Assembly (NCBI GenBank): GCA_002309955.1 | Contig: DBXQ01000102.1 | Location: forward strand, 32,221 to 96,220 | Length of the DNA stretch: 64,000 nucleotides | From: Bacteroidales bacterium UBA1208 | GTDB lineage: Bacteria > Bacteroidota > Bacteroidia > Bacteroidales > P3 | Reading direction: 5' to 3' | Part shown: piece by piece, positions 41,369 to 51,434 of the stretch | Layout of the letters: each line of letters begins with the position of its first letter | Position numbering within the stretch: position 1 is the stretch's first letter | Made by a program: the position numbers and the translations under genes | The notes under the pieces: model-generated | The model's database searches: none | Told to the model about the DNA's origin: nothing | Seen by the model: the letters and a program-made list of their open reading frames with translations, nothing else

Positions 41369-41842
41369 TTATTCGTTGTGGTAGGGTTCGTGATGTAGGA
41401 TGGTGAAGGCACGGTAGAGTTGTTCAACAAAGAAAAGCCGTACCATCTGGTGGTTGAAGGTCATCTGGGAGAGGGAGACTTTGTCGTGTGCGGCGGTGTA
41501 AACCGAGGGGGCGAAACCGAAAGCTCCACCAATGACAAAGACAAGATTGCGGATGCCGGCGTTCATCTGTTTTTGCAGATACTGGGAGAATCCCACGGAG
41601 GTATGTTCTTTGCCGTGTTCGTCAAGGAGGACGATGCGGTCAGCTCCTTCCAGACGTTTGAGCAGCAAGAGGGCTTCGCGTTCTTTTATTTCTTCGGCCG
41701 ACGCTCCTTTTTGGTCTTTCAAGGCAGGGATGACTTCGATTTCGAAGTTGACATAGTGACGCAAGCGTTTCACGTAGATGTCAATGCCTTCCTGTAGGTA
41801 GGGCTGGTCGGTCTTCGATATGACAATTAATTTAATGTTCAC
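41369..41842 (-). CDS. rlmH: 23S rRNA (pseudouridine-1915-N3)-methyltransferase RlmH
   Basis: A 157-residue SPOUT-class methyltransferase. MNIKLIVISKTDQPYLQEGI is the typical start; LLDEHGKEHTSVGFSQYL and FVIGGAFGFAPSVY form the SAM-binding knot, and MTFNHQMVRLFFVEQLYRAF is the conserved C-terminus. It methylates pseudouridine 1915 in helix 69 of 23S rRNA. Length matches E. coli RlmH (155). It follows the GNAT gene by 18 bases. Confidence 0.96.
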   Translation of the reverse strand: MNIKLIVISKTDQPYLQEGIDIYVKRLRHYVNFEIEVIPALKDQKGASAEEIKEREALLLLKRLEGADRIVLLDEHGKEHTSVGFSQYLQKQMNAGIRNLVFVIGGAFGFAPSVYTAAHDKVSLSQMTFNHQMVRLFFVEQLYRAFTILHHEPYHNE

Positions 41843-41860
41843 AGTTTGGGTCTCCTTTTT

Positions 41861-42793
41861 TTAGTTCTCCACTTTCTTTTTTAGCAAATGGCGTATCAAC
41901 GGGTGGCGGTAATGAACCACACGTGGGTAGGTGACGGGATGTGCGCCGTAAAGACTGTATGAGAAGGCGATTCCGGCATCCATGCTTCCTTCAAAGTCGA
42001 AGGCTTTGGTGCGGGTACATAGCCGTTGGATAATCATCCAGAAGAGGAGCGGGGAGGCTCCGTTGTGGTGTCCTTGGGGGTTGAGAGCAGACAGGAGAGA
42101 ATAAGCACATTGTTTGTCGTAAGCAACAAAGCGTGCAGCGTGTAGCCGACCTGCTTCGTCACGCACTCCAAGTAGTATGCCTTGACTGCGGGAGAGTGCT
42201 GAATGAATGGTCCGGGAGATAAACGTCTCCGACAAAGTGTCTTTCTGGCCACGCGATTCCCAATACTTGACGTGGAAACGGGCAAAGGCTTCGGGAGTAA
42301 GGTCGTCGACAGGCGACAAGACCTTGGCGGCACGATGGATGGGACGTTGGCGACGTTGTTTGTCGAAACCGTCGAACACTGCTTGAGGGTTGGATATGTC
42401 TTCTATGCGGTAGGTGCGGCGTTCGGTGTATTCAAAGCCTTTCCAACATGGCAACCCGTTCACAGACGGGGAAAAGTTCTGTGCAAAGAACAAGAAATTG
42501 TGTTGGTGCAGTGCTGTTGACAGTTGTTGTGAGGCTTGTTCGATGTCGGCATCCTGACGATACCACGGGCCGTTGTATTGTGTCAGCTGCGGCTGGAGTA
42601 CATATTTCATGCCCCATCGTGAGCCTTCTAAATAGGGTAAGGCTGCGACAATTTCCCCACCGGGACTGTAGGCCAATGCTACATCCCATTGTTTCCCATC
42701 GCATACGGTATTCATCCACCAATATTGCAAAAACAGAGGAATCACGGATTCCTCTGTCTTGCACAATTCTTTGTATTTTTCTTTGTTGTTCAA
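41861..42793 (-). CDS. GNAT/FemAB-like acyltransferase
   Basis: A 310-residue protein of the BioF2/FemAB-like GNAT type. It has two GNAT-like halves: LFLQYWWMNTVCDGKQWDV and LTQYNGPWYRQDAD in the first, and RFHVKYWESRGQKDTLSE, GVRDEAGRLHAARFVAYD, and FDFEGSMDAGIAFSYSLYGA in the second. Homologues add acyl or aminoacyl groups to surface polymers or lipids. The start is TTG (42793); the next residues fit the usual family N-terminus. It is 18 bases upstream of rlmH. Substrate unknown. Confidence 0.82.
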   Translation of the reverse strand: MNNKEKYKELCKTEESVIPLFLQYWWMNTVCDGKQWDVALAYSPGGEIVAALPYLEGSRWGMKYVLQPQLTQYNGPWYRQDADIEQASQQLSTALHQHNFLFFAQNFSPSVNGLPCWKGFEYTERRTYRIEDISNPQAVFDGFDKQRRQRPIHRAAKVLSPVDDLTPEAFARFHVKYWESRGQKDTLSETFISRTIHSALSRSQGILLGVRDEAGRLHAARFVAYDKQCAYSLLSALNPQGHHNGASPLLFWMIIQRLCTRTKAFDFEGSMDAGIAFSYSLYGAHPVTYPRVVHYRHPLIRHLLKKKVEN

Positions 42794-42864
42794 ATTTGTT
42801 GATTTGCGGATTTGTGGACTTCCCGTGCCGGTGGAGGGTATAGGAATCGGAGAGGATGTGTGGC

Positions 42865-43938
42865 TTATTGGATGACTACGGTGACGCGGTTGTTTGCCAT
42901 GCGTCCGCTGAGGGTGTTGTTGTCGCCCACGGGGTCGTCTTCGCCTTTGTAAAGCACTTCGATGCGGTGTTCGTCAATGCCGCGCAATACCAGGGCTTTC
43001 TTCACTTCGACGGCACGTTGGCGCGAGAGACCTGTATTGTAGGTTTCTGTTCCTACGTTGTCGCAATAGCCTGTCACAAGCACTTCGAGACCTTTCTCCT
43101 GTTTCAGATAGGCAGCCAATTCGTCCAACTCGGATACGTAGGATGCTTGTATTGTTGCATCGTTAGGGAAGAATTTGATTTCGGGGAATGACTTGGAGCC
43201 TTGAGCTGCGCTGGGCAACAGGTCGATCTTCTTGGAACTGAAGTCGAATATCAGTCCCACGCGGATGAGATCGTCGGTGGGTTGTTCTTCGAGATAGTAG
43301 GCTTCGTCTTTCCAGTAACGCCAGTCGATTTCGGCCACTTTGTAGCTTACTTTGTTTTTCATCTGTTTTTCGATGAGGATGTCGCGGAAGTAGTCGAGCG
43401 AAATGACGGCTTCCATTTGGGCTTTTGCCACCAGTTCGTCGCGCAGGTCTTGGTCTTTAACCGAGGGGTTGACGGCAAAGACAGCGCAGAGGTGCATGGG
43501 TATACGGCCGGCACTGGAGAGGTAGTCCATCACAGGGTCTAATTTGCCCCAGTCGCGCTCTTTGTCACGTTCCCATTTGAGGGTACGGAACCGGTTGTAG
43601 TCATAGTCGATGAAATAAAAGGTCTTGGCATCGAAAGAGGTGAATTTCCAAACTGTGTCATAGGCAGACTCGCGCACTTTGTGTTTGCCCGAGGGGTCTA
43701 TGATGGGTTCGGTTTTCTTGCCTTTTTTGTTTGCAGCGGTGTTGGTGACTTGCTCGTAGAGGCCACCAAGGGTGGGGTGCCAGCTGGTGTCAACTGTGCG
43801 ACCGAGCCATTGACGTTTGTTTTCGCCGTCTTTGGCTATGTCTGTTGTGGGTCTCTTTTTACGATACTGAGCCTGAACGTTGTTGGCCGGTATGAGCAGC
43901 AGCACAGCCACAAAGATTATTAAAAAATGTTTCTTCAT
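42865..43938 (-). CDS. OmpA family protein with N-terminal GldN-like domain
   Basis: A 357-residue secreted protein. A signal peptide (MKKHFLIIFVAVLLLIPANN) is followed by a domain with DPVMDYLSSAGRIPMHLCAVFAV split over residues 130-150, a KDQDLRDELV helix and DWRYWKDEAYYLEEQ. This part looks like the T9SS/gliding protein GldN/PorN type. The C-terminal 110 residues are an OmpA peptidoglycan-binding domain (VTGYCDNVGTETYNTGLSRQ, RAVEVKKALVLRGIDEHRI, GRMANNRVTVVIQ). It is probably a periplasmic link between the T9SS ring or motor and the cell wall. The GldN-like reading is tentative. Confidence 0.75.
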   Translation of the reverse strand: MKKHFLIIFVAVLLLIPANNVQAQYRKKRPTTDIAKDGENKRQWLGRTVDTSWHPTLGGLYEQVTNTAANKKGKKTEPIIDPSGKHKVRESAYDTVWKFTSFDAKTFYFIDYDYNRFRTLKWERDKERDWGKLDPVMDYLSSAGRIPMHLCAVFAVNPSVKDQDLRDELVAKAQMEAVISLDYFRDILIEKQMKNKVSYKVAEIDWRYWKDEAYYLEEQPTDDLIRVGLIFDFSSKKIDLLPSAAQGSKSFPEIKFFPNDATIQASYVSELDELAAYLKQEKGLEVLVTGYCDNVGTETYNTGLSRQRAVEVKKALVLRGIDEHRIEVLYKGEDDPVGDNNTLSGRMANNRVTVVIQ

Positions 43939-44074
43939 TGTTGTTTGTTTATCTGTTGATGTGTTTATCTGTTTTTCACGGGTTTTAAGTTTTAAAGGTT
44001 ATAGAGGTGTGCTGACCTTTTTGACTTTAAACCTTTTCAACCTTTCGAACCCTTATAACGCAGCAAAGGCGATT

Positions 44075-44752
44075 TTATTGTTGTGGGTCGAAAAGTGAAC
44101 CGTTTTCGCACACGAGCATGCGCGACTGGAATTTGTCGATCATCATGAAATCGTGCGAGGAAATGAGCATTGTCGTCCCTGTTTGCTGGTTGATGTTGAC
44201 CAAGAGTTGCATGATGTCGGACGAGGTAGCGGGGTCAAGGTTCCCTGTAGGCTCGTCGGCAAGGATGAGGCTTGGATTGTTTATCAATGCACGGGCTATG
44301 CCCACCCGTTGTTGTTCGCCTTCGGAGAGTTGGAATACGGAAGCATGGGCTTTGTCTTCTATTCCTACGGCTTTTAATGTATTTGTTATTTGTGTTTCCA
44401 TCTCAGACCGTTTCCAACCGGTGGCTTGCAGTACGAACGAGAGGTTGTCGTGTACGTTTCGGTCTTTTAGCAGACGGAAATTTTGGAAGACAACACCCAC
44501 TTTGCGGCGTAGCATGGGGATGTGGCGGTGTTTGATGTGCATAAGGTCGTAGCCGCATACACTGGCCTCCTCTCCGCTTTCAATATCGTGGTCGGCATAG
44601 AGTGTTCGGAGAAGCGAAGTCTTCCCCGCACCGCTCCTTCCAATGAGATAAACGAACTCACCGGGCTTTACAGTCAGGTTGACATGAGTGAGGAGTGGAC
44701 CGTCTTCATGGCTGATAGCCACATCCTTTAGCGATATGATAGGTGTTTCCAT
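44075..44752 (-). CDS. ftsE: Cell-division ATP-binding protein FtsE
   Basis: A 225-residue ABC ATPase. Walker A is GRSGAGKTS (about residue 38), Q-loop [14 protein letters not shown], signature [15 protein letters not shown], Walker [13 protein letters not shown] and switch His in SSHDF. The LKDRNVHDN phrase and length are typical of FtsE. With FtsX it controls peptidoglycan hydrolases at division; no ftsX is seen in this window. A -7 box TACTTTTG (44780-44773 on the minus strand) lies 20 bases upstream. It is separated from the OmpA-family gene by a 136-base gap. Confidence 0.92.
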   Translation of the reverse strand: METPIISLKDVAISHEDGPLLTHVNLTVKPGEFVYLIGRSGAGKTSLLRTLYADHDIESGEEASVCGYDLMHIKHRHIPMLRRKVGVVFQNFRLLKDRNVHDNLSFVLQATGWKRSEMETQITNTLKAVGIEDKAHASVFQLSEGEQQRVGIARALINNPSLILADEPTGNLDPATSSDIMQLLVNINQQTGTTMLISSHDFMMIDKFQSRMLVCENGSLFDPQQ

Positions 44753-45241
44753 AGTGACTATTTTTCAAATTGCAAAAGTACTATTTTTTTTCCTATAAAA
44801 GGAAAAGTGCATGTCTTTTTTTTCACGTATGGTTGTTGATTGTCGAAAGAGACATTCTTGCTTTAGATCTGTTTGCCCTTCATTGGGTGAGTCAAGGGTT
44901 GTAAAGCGTGTTCTTGAACCCGAAAAAATCATAATTGTTGTTAAAATAGTGTAACAAAATCGTTTTTTTGTGTCTTATTGGGCAAAAAGGCAATGCAATC
45001 AAAGAAAGTTAAAAATATTTAAATAGTGTTAAACAGGGGTATCAAAAACGGGGGTAAGGACTCTTTATAGCGTGAGGGGGCGAAAAAAGTTGATGTGTTT
45101 AACGACTTGCATAATATCAATGTATCATCGGATAACATATCAGCAGGTAAGCATGGAGAAACGATAACGAACGAAATAATTTCGAGGATCCTTTAAAAAT
45201 AAAAATAGTAAACAATTGATGAACAATAAAAATCACCAACA
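44753..45241. promoter_or_regulatory. Divergent regulatory gap before the fibronectin-type T9SS gene
   Basis: A 489-bp AT-rich gap. It has the ftsE -7 box (44773-44780) at its left. I find no exact TAnnTTTG for the plus-strand gene and no gene or repeat; the right half is rich in TTAAA and AAAATA segments that could form a weak promoter. Confidence 0.45.
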
Positions 45242-48200
45242 ATGAAAAGCATAAGATTATTTTTATGTCTGACCCTGTTTTTGTCAGGCTTTGCATGGGG
45301 ACAAGCACCTACGTCGGATACTATCCTCATTGGTGACACGACGCACATGTATCTAACACCCGGCAACTTCCGGCTGCCCTGCGTGCACTTCTCTACCAGC
45401 TATACCCAACAACTGGTACAAAAAAGCGAACTGAACGGAGAGGCGATGATTACTGGTATCGACCTCTACTGCGGTACGCCGAGTAGCATAGGCTGCCCGG
45501 GATGCACCATTTATCTGGCCAACACCTACGTCTCCAGCATGGGGGTGGGAATGGTGGGCTTCGGCCCCTTGTTCCAGCAGGTGTTGGTGGACTCGCTTGT
45601 CTGTACTCAGGGCTGGAACCACTACGAATTCGACACGCCTTTCCACTATACCGGCCTCGGCAACTTGATTATTGCTGCGGACTGCCCGAATGGTTGGAGT
45701 GGGGGCAATTTCTATTGTGACCAGAGGGGTATCCTTGATTCAAGGTATACATACACACGTTTGGCCGATATTACTCCGTCCACCATCACTACGGCTATGT
45801 CTGGACGCAATATTATGCGACTGCACACCCAGACTGTTTCCACAACAGTCCCCACTTGTCCGGCACCCACGCTGAGGGTGGACTCGCTTGGCTCTACGGC
45901 AGTGAAGATGATATGGAGTCCCGGCTATCAGGATACGTCGTGGACAGTGGAATGCATCACCGACGGTGACACGGCTTGGCGTAATAGTGGCTTGGTGTGG
46001 GGCGATACGACGTACACTATGACTGGCCTTACCCCCAATACCAATTACACATTCCGTCTCACTTCTTTTTGCACCGACACCTTTAGCACGGTGCTGAAGC
46101 ATGTGCTTACCAACTGCACCCCGACGGTGTTGCCATACGCCGAGAATCTGGAGAGTTCGTGGTCCATTCCCAACTGCTGGTTTGTTGCGCCCGGCACGGA
46201 AGGGGATGTGCCGATTGTTTCTTCAAGGTTCAGTCATACGGGATCGCATGCATTGCATCTGAAGGGCGGTGCTGTGGTGCTGCCTGAATTCGATGCGGCA
46301 CCCGACAGTCTGGAGCTATACTTTTGGGCCAAGAGTAATGGCGGCTCCAATCGTAACCTGTATGTAGGCTTGGTGACTGACCCGTTGGACATGTCTTCCT
46401 TTGTGCCATTGGACACGGTGTCATGCTACTCGAGTTGGATTCCGGTAGCGGTTCGGACGAACCGTTACTCCCGGTCATCGGGACGTCTGGCCATTGTTAC
46501 CGCCGGCCCATTGAACACCCATTTGTACATTGACGACATAGAGGTGAGCCACATTGTGCCCTGCGAGGCACTGTCGGTGGCAACAGTGGACTGGAAGACC
46601 GACACAGCTGCATTAGTACGCTGGGTGGACACCGTAGGAGCGGTCTATTATGATGTGGCATACGGACCAACTGGTTTTGTGCCGGATTCTACTACTATCG
46701 TCACTGATGTGCGTACCGACAGTTTGCTGTTGACAGGTCTGACACCCTATACACAGTACGATGTGTATGTGCGTCCCGAGTGCGGAAGCTTCACTACGCA
46801 CTGGTCGCCAGTGATGACTTTCCGCACTTTCTGCACCCCGTTGGACACACTGCCCTACTTCGATAACTTCGACTCCTATACTGGCAATCCCAAGCCTCCC
46901 GCAATCCCCTGTTGGCGTGGGCACGCGGGTATGAACACCTGCGTGGTGACCTATACCCTCAGCCATTCCGGCTCGCAGGTCTTGCGGTGGGACTACGAAG
47001 ATAACCAGTACGCTGTTCTTCCGTCCATCAACACTGCGGCCAACCCACTCCGCACCTTGCAGCTCTCCTTCTGGGCTTGCAACGATATGTACAATGACAC
47101 GGATGTCCGCCTCTTGGTAGGAGTAATGACCGACCCAGATGTGGACTCCACTTTCCATGCAATCGACACCGTAACCATTACTGGGGTTGATTGGCACCGC
47201 TACGATATACCTCTCAGCTCCTATACCGGCACAGGTGCCTATATTACGTTGAGAAGTATCTCCGACTCCTATCGTTATGCTTATATTGATGATTTAATGA
47301 TTGATTTGTTACCACCCTGCCCGAGCGTGACGGGAATGGCTGTTACAGGCCTTACTGCCACCTCGGTGACGGTGGGGTGGGATCCAGTGTCCGGTGCTGA
47401 TAGTGGTACGGTGTGGCAGACATTTATCGACACCGCTGCCACGGCGACACCTGTATCCGACACATCAGTCCTTTATTCATCAGCTTATACTTTTTCCGGA
47501 CTTACGACCGAAACGCCCTATTATGTGTGGGTTCGTGCCATCTGTCCCAAGGGTGACACCTCGGCATGGGAAGGCCCCATGCAGGTAGTCCCCGGCATCT
47601 GGAACATGCGTGCCAACCGTAGCGACACCCTCACCATGTGCGGAGTGACACTCTACGACGACGGTGGCTCCAATGGCGATTTCACCTCCCAGCATTCCTC
47701 GTTGGTCATCCTGCCCGACATGCCCGGCCATCTGGTCAGCATTAGCGGCTATTGCAACATCGGCGGGAGTTCCTCCCTCACCATCTACGACGGTGTCGGC
47801 ACCTCGGGCCGTCCCCTTTGGGTCAGGACCCTCAACTACAGTTCAGCCATCAACTTAGGTCCCATCATTTCCGAGACGGGCGCCCTCACCATCGATTTCG
47901 ATGGCTACACTCCTTTCTCCATGTACTACGAGGGTTTTGAGCTGCAAGTCAGCTGTGTCCCCGACACCTGCATCATCCATCAGCTGATGCTCAACCCCAC
48001 AGTGCCCGCCTCCGATTCCACTCTCGCGCTCACATGGCAGTGCAACGGTGCTTCATCCTACGAGGTGGAATACGGCTCTGTAGGCTTCACTCCCGGCACG
48101 GGAACAAGTGTCTCCACAGCCACTAACAGCCTTGCCATCATCGGCCTCACCAGCCTTGCCCGTTGCGAGGTGCATGTGCGCAGCATCTGTGGCGCAGGCG

Positions 48201-49933
48201 ACACGGGTGCTTGGGTCACTGGTATCTTCAATACCCTGCCTTGCAGCAATGCCGTCTATCGCGAGAACTTCGACTCCACCATTTGGGAAGAATCCCATCC
48301 GATGCTTCCTATCGGTTCCAATGTATTCGATTATAGCTTTACCCAGACCATTGTCGACTCCGCTTTCCTTGCCGGTCTTGAGGACGGCATTACCGCCTTG
48401 GCGTTCCGCCCAATCAACCATACCATGGGCGACCACCAGAACAATGTCACCGTCTATTTAGCCAATGTGCCGGACACCGCCTTCGGCAACGGTCCCATCG
48501 TACCCAATGCCGGATACCGCTTTGTCAAGGTAATCGACTCTGCCAATTTCAGCCATCTTGGCACCTCCGATTGGCAGTTTATTCCCTTCGACTATCCCTT
48601 CATGTGGGATGGACACCAGAATCTTCTGGTTACCGTGCTTAACGAGGATGGCGGCGGACTCCGTACTGAATATGCCAGCCACTACCGCTATTCCGATCTC
48701 CGAAACAACGTCTATCGCAGTTTCTGTTTCTATTCCGAATATCCCATCAATATCGACAGCGTCGACTCCTACACCTACCCCTATTACCAGGGTTACGGCG
48801 ACTGGAACACAGGCGACCTTCGCTTCTACACCAACACCTGCGACCTACCGCTGTGTGCCACACCGGTTGTGGATACTGTGTCCACAGGTTATGAGTCCGC
48901 CACTGTTACATGGAGCGGCTATAGTAACGACTACCAACTGACGTATCCCGGATCAGGGATTGTCTCTACCACAGGCAACAGCTATACACTTACAGGTCTC
49001 CAATCCGCCACTACCTATCAGGTGTCGCTGCGGCAGAACTGCAGTGCCGATAGCCTCGGCTTCTCCGACTGGGTCACCGTCGAGTTCACCACCGACAGCT
49101 TCCTTTGTCCCCCTCCCGACAGCCTGACCGTTTACGATATTACCTTCAATACGGCCACATTCAACTGGCTTGCCAACGAGGAAGATACCCTTTGGCAACT
49201 CGAAGTGTGGACTCCCGGTAACAGGCACGTCAGCTATTCTGTTGCAAGACCTCCTTTCACCATTGAAAACCTCAGCCCTGGCACCGAGTTCTACGCCTAT
49301 GTCCATGGCTACTGCGGAAGCGCGAACCAGATAGCAGGCCAGTGGAGCGACACCCTCATGTTCTCCACCTCTATCTGCCACGACGTGACCAACCTGCATG
49401 CCACAGAGGTAACCCCCACCTCAATAGCCTTGGCTTGGGACTCCGTGCCCGGAGCGCAAGACTATACTGTTGAGTACTACCCAGTGAACGACCAATCCCA
49501 TGCTATTACAGTGCTATCCGTGGACACAAACTATTTTGTAGCCACCGATCTCAGCCCGCGCACTAACTATGAATTCATCGTGCGTTCGCGTTGCACTGAC
49601 GATATTGTCTCTGAAGGTACAAACATCACCCTTCGCACCCTCGACGAAGTCGGGATTGCCCACACTGATTCTGCTCACCTCCGCTGCCTGCTCTCCCCCA
49701 ATCCCGCCAAAGGCACTACAACTATCCGCATCCAAGGGTGGAATCCAAGCGAAGGGAACGAACTGACATTGACCGTCTCCGACCTCTCCGGCCGTGACCT
49801 CTTGAAACGTGTAGTTGAGTGCCATGGCAACTGCCGTGTCACCATCGACCTCTCCGACCTTGCCGCCGGAGCCTACTTCGTCCGCATCAAGGGACAAAAC
49901 AGCACAGCCGTAAGACGTCTGATAGTGAACTAA
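45242..49933 (+). CDS. Large fibronectin type III surface protein with T9SS sorting domain
   Basis: A 1563-residue secreted protein. Signal peptide MKSIRLFLCLTLFLSGFAWG. Seven fibronectin type III domains are seen near residues 206-285, 439-528, 691-777, 907-995, 1205-1285, 1291-1377 and 1379-1467, each with a W-x-P or V-x-W core, Tyr-rich strands and LTP/LSP turns. Between them lie two MAM-like beta-sandwiches (293-434 and 537-690) and a CUB-like domain (793-905, SDTLTMCGVTLYDDGGS). The last 80 residues are a T9SS sorting domain (LLSPNPAKGTTTIRI, LSDLAAGAYFVRIKG). It is probably an adhesin or a binding scaffold on the surface. No catalytic motif is seen. Confidence 0.9.
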   Translation: MKSIRLFLCLTLFLSGFAWGQAPTSDTILIGDTTHMYLTPGNFRLPCVHFSTSYTQQLVQKSELNGEAMITGIDLYCGTPSSIGCPGCTIYLANTYVSSMGVGMVGFGPLFQQVLVDSLVCTQGWNHYEFDTPFHYTGLGNLIIAADCPNGWSGGNFYCDQRGILDSRYTYTRLADITPSTITTAMSGRNIMRLHTQTVSTTVPTCPAPTLRVDSLGSTAVKMIWSPGYQDTSWTVECITDGDTAWRNSGLVWGDTTYTMTGLTPNTNYTFRLTSFCTDTFSTVLKHVLTNCTPTVLPYAENLESSWSIPNCWFVAPGTEGDVPIVSSRFSHTGSHALHLKGGAVVLPEFDAAPDSLELYFWAKSNGGSNRNLYVGLVTDPLDMSSFVPLDTVSCYSSWIPVAVRTNRYSRSSGRLAIVTAGPLNTHLYIDDIEVSHIVPCEALSVATVDWKTDTAALVRWVDTVGAVYYDVAYGPTGFVPDSTTIVTDVRTDSLLLTGLTPYTQYDVYVRPECGSFTTHWSPVMTFRTFCTPLDTLPYFDNFDSYTGNPKPPAIPCWRGHAGMNTCVVTYTLSHSGSQVLRWDYEDNQYAVLPSINTAANPLRTLQLSFWACNDMYNDTDVRLLVGVMTDPDVDSTFHAIDTVTITGVDWHRYDIPLSSYTGTGAYITLRSISDSYRYAYIDDLMIDLLPPCPSVTGMAVTGLTATSVTVGWDPVSGADSGTVWQTFIDTAATATPVSDTSVLYSSAYTFSGLTTETPYYVWVRAICPKGDTSAWEGPMQVVPGIWNMRANRSDTLTMCGVTLYDDGGSNGDFTSQHSSLVILPDMPGHLVSISGYCNIGGSSSLTIYDGVGTSGRPLWVRTLNYSSAINLGPIISETGALTIDFDGYTPFSMYYEGFELQVSCVPDTCIIHQLMLNPTVPASDSTLALTWQCNGASSYEVEYGSVGFTPGTGTSVSTATNSLAIIGLTSLARCEVHVRSICGAGDTGAWVTGIFNTLPCSNAVYRENFDSTIWEESHPMLPIGSNVFDYSFTQTIVDSAFLAGLEDGITALAFRPINHTMGDHQNNVTVYLANVPDTAFGNGPIVPNAGYRFVKVIDSANFSHLGTSDWQFIPFDYPFMWDGHQNLLVTVLNEDGGGLRTEYASHYRYSDLRNNVYRSFCFYSEYPINIDSVDSYTYPYYQGYGDWNTGDLRFYTNTCDLPLCATPVVDTVSTGYESATVTWSGYSNDYQLTYPGSGIVSTTGNSYTLTGLQSATTYQVSLRQNCSADSLGFSDWVTVEFTTDSFLCPPPDSLTVYDITFNTATFNWLANEEDTLWQLEVWTPGNRHVSYSVARPPFTIENLSPGTEFYAYVHGYCGSANQIAGQWSDTLMFSTSICHDVTNLHATEVTPTSIALAWDSVPGAQDYTVEYYPVNDQSHAITVLSVDTNYFVATDLSPRTNYEFIVRSRCTDDIVSEGTNITLRTLDEVGIAHTDSAHLRCLLSPNPAKGTTTIRIQGWNPSEGNELTLTVSDLSGRDLLKRVVECHGNCRVTIDLSDLAAGAYFVRIKGQNSTAVRRLIVN

Positions 49934-49963
49934 ACAATCGAAGAAACCTTGTCGTAACCGACA

Positions 49964-50011
49964 AAGGGGCTGTGGCCACAGAGGTGCAAAACCTCCAGGC
50001 TACAGCCCCTT
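49964..50011 (+). terminator. Hairpin after the fibronectin-type gene
   Basis: Arms of 14 bp (49964-49977 with 49998-50011, one G-T pair) enclose a second 5-bp stem. It lies 31 bases after the stop codon. The T-run is poor, so termination may be incomplete. Confidence 0.6.
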
Positions 50012-50056
50012 GCCCTGTCCCACGAGCCCTCATCCTAACCCCTCATCCCGCCCTTC

Positions 50057-50227
50057 CCTCGTTCGTTATTCCTCAGTTCTCCCATCGTTCTCCCATCGTT
50101 CTTCCTCCACAGAAGGAGAACTGAGGTAGAACTGTGGCCATAGCAAAGCCGAACGAGCGACCCAAATGCGTCAATACATGACGGCCTCTTTTGTGATAAA
50201 AGGACTTCTATAAATTGCCTTGTAGAG
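50057..50227. repeat. Dispersed intergenic repeat, copy C (partial)
   Basis: Carries the same hairpin as copies A and B (arms 50071-50082 and 50115-50126, around TCCCATCGTTC units), then GACCCAAATGCGTCAATACA and a GGACTTCTATAAATTGCCTT end like the right parts of copies A and B. The order of the shared blocks is shortened. Confidence 0.65.
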
Positions 50228-50704
50228 GCAAACTCTCAATAACCCCGCACTGCGAGTGTGGGGATTATCATGCAAGTATAACTCAGCGTGTCGGTGACAT
50301 GCGCTCTCAAAATTGAATTAATACAACTTCTAATTATTCAAATAAATCATTGCAAAGCAATAAAGCAATGTTGATTCACAGGATTTTTCTTTTTAAACAC
50401 GAATTTTCATCAATATGTCATTAATTTAATGGTTATTACATGATGATTCAAGTCAACCTCATAACAATGTGGTTGGCATGTTTAGAAATCCCTTCAATAG
50501 AACCCATCATAATATTAACCATTTGCAAGTGATAGAAACAATCCCGACCTCTCCGCATCCCACGTCTCATTCCCCTCACTATAACCTCTATTTTGATAGT
50601 GTTTGTGTGAAAAAGATATATTCTAATTAGATGGTGTTCATTATATTTGTATAAAGAATCTTATCACAATTATTAAAAAAGGTGTCCGTATTGAAAAAAA
50701 AGCG
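50228..50704. other. Gene-free AT-rich gap
   Basis: No gene is supported here. The sequence becomes AT-rich from about 50300 onwards. A short CCCCGCACTGCGAGTGTGGGG inverted pair stands near 50243; apart from this I see nothing. Confidence 0.5.
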
Positions 50705-50712
50705 TATATTTG
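50705..50712 (+). promoter_or_regulatory. Bacteroides-type -7 box upstream of the membrane/TIR module
   Basis: TATATTTG, 205 bases before the first ATG. No exact -33 box. It would give a leader that includes the 18-bp tandem duplication. Confidence 0.55.
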
Positions 50713-50739
50713 CACCTTGTAAATGATGTAAGTATCAAT

Positions 50740-50775
50740 TTTTATAGATAGGTACAATTTTATAGATAGGTACAA
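50740..50775 (+). repeat. Perfect 18-bp tandem duplication in the leader of the defence-like module
   Basis: TTTTATAGATAGGTACAA occurs twice without spacer (50740-50757, 50758-50775). It could be a duplicated binding site for a regulator. Confidence 0.85.
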
Positions 50776-50917
50776 GAGGAAGATATATATTTTTAACATG
50801 AATGGCGAAAAATAGGAGTACATAATTTCGCATGTAAGTAATAATTTGACATTAATAGAATGATGATACATTTGGATATATATTATAAATCAAATAACCC
50901 ACTAAAGAAGGTATAAA

Positions 50918-51400
50918 ATGTGTACAGATAATTCGCAAAAAGAAATTAATATTGCAAAAATGAGCGATGAAAAGATTAAACATCTTGAATTTATCCAAGA
51001 TGTAATCACACGTATGGCGCACAATTCTTTTATGATTAAGAACTGGTGCATAACAGTTACAGTTGCTTTGCTGGCAATTGCATCGAAGATAGACAATGTG
51101 GTTTTTGTAATAGTTTCCATATTTACAACTATTATGTTTTGGATATTAGATAGTTATTATATTCAGCAAGAGCGTAAATTTAGAGTTCTATATGATGATG
51201 CTATTGCACCAGACTTCCCTGTGTTCAAAATGAGTCCATCAAAAGAATTGTTGTCTTTGCCAAAGAACAAAAAGAATCTTAATTTCTGGCGAGTATTCTT
51301 TTCAAAAACAATAGTGATGCTATATCCGACACTAATTGTAATGGTTCTTTTTGTTTCGAGTTTAACTAAATTTGGTATTATTCATACTGCTATTGACTAA
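50918..51400 (+). CDS. Three-helix membrane protein beside a TIR-like gene
   Basis: A 160-residue membrane protein. The soluble N-terminus carries KIKHLEFIQDVITRMAHNSF, a pattern I associate with small proteins next to TIR genes. Then come TM1-TM2 (about 43-82, WCITVTVALLAIASK and VVFVIVSIFTTIMFWIL) with a cytosolic segment QQERKFRVLYDDAI, and TM3 (about 132-152, TIVMLYPTLIVMVLFVS). Such compact multi-helix proteins often act as membrane-damaging effectors in immune systems. An alternative start is Met15 (50960). It is 34 bases upstream of the TIR-like gene and clearly AT-richer than surrounding genes. Defence role is inferred. Confidence 0.8.
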   Translation: MCTDNSQKEINIAKMSDEKIKHLEFIQDVITRMAHNSFMIKNWCITVTVALLAIASKIDNVVFVIVSIFTTIMFWILDSYYIQQERKFRVLYDDAIAPDFPVFKMSPSKELLSLPKNKKNLNFWRVFFSKTIVMLYPTLIVMVLFVSSLTKFGIIHTAID

Positions 51401-51434
51401 TAGTAATGATTCCTGTTTCAATTCTAACTAAAAA

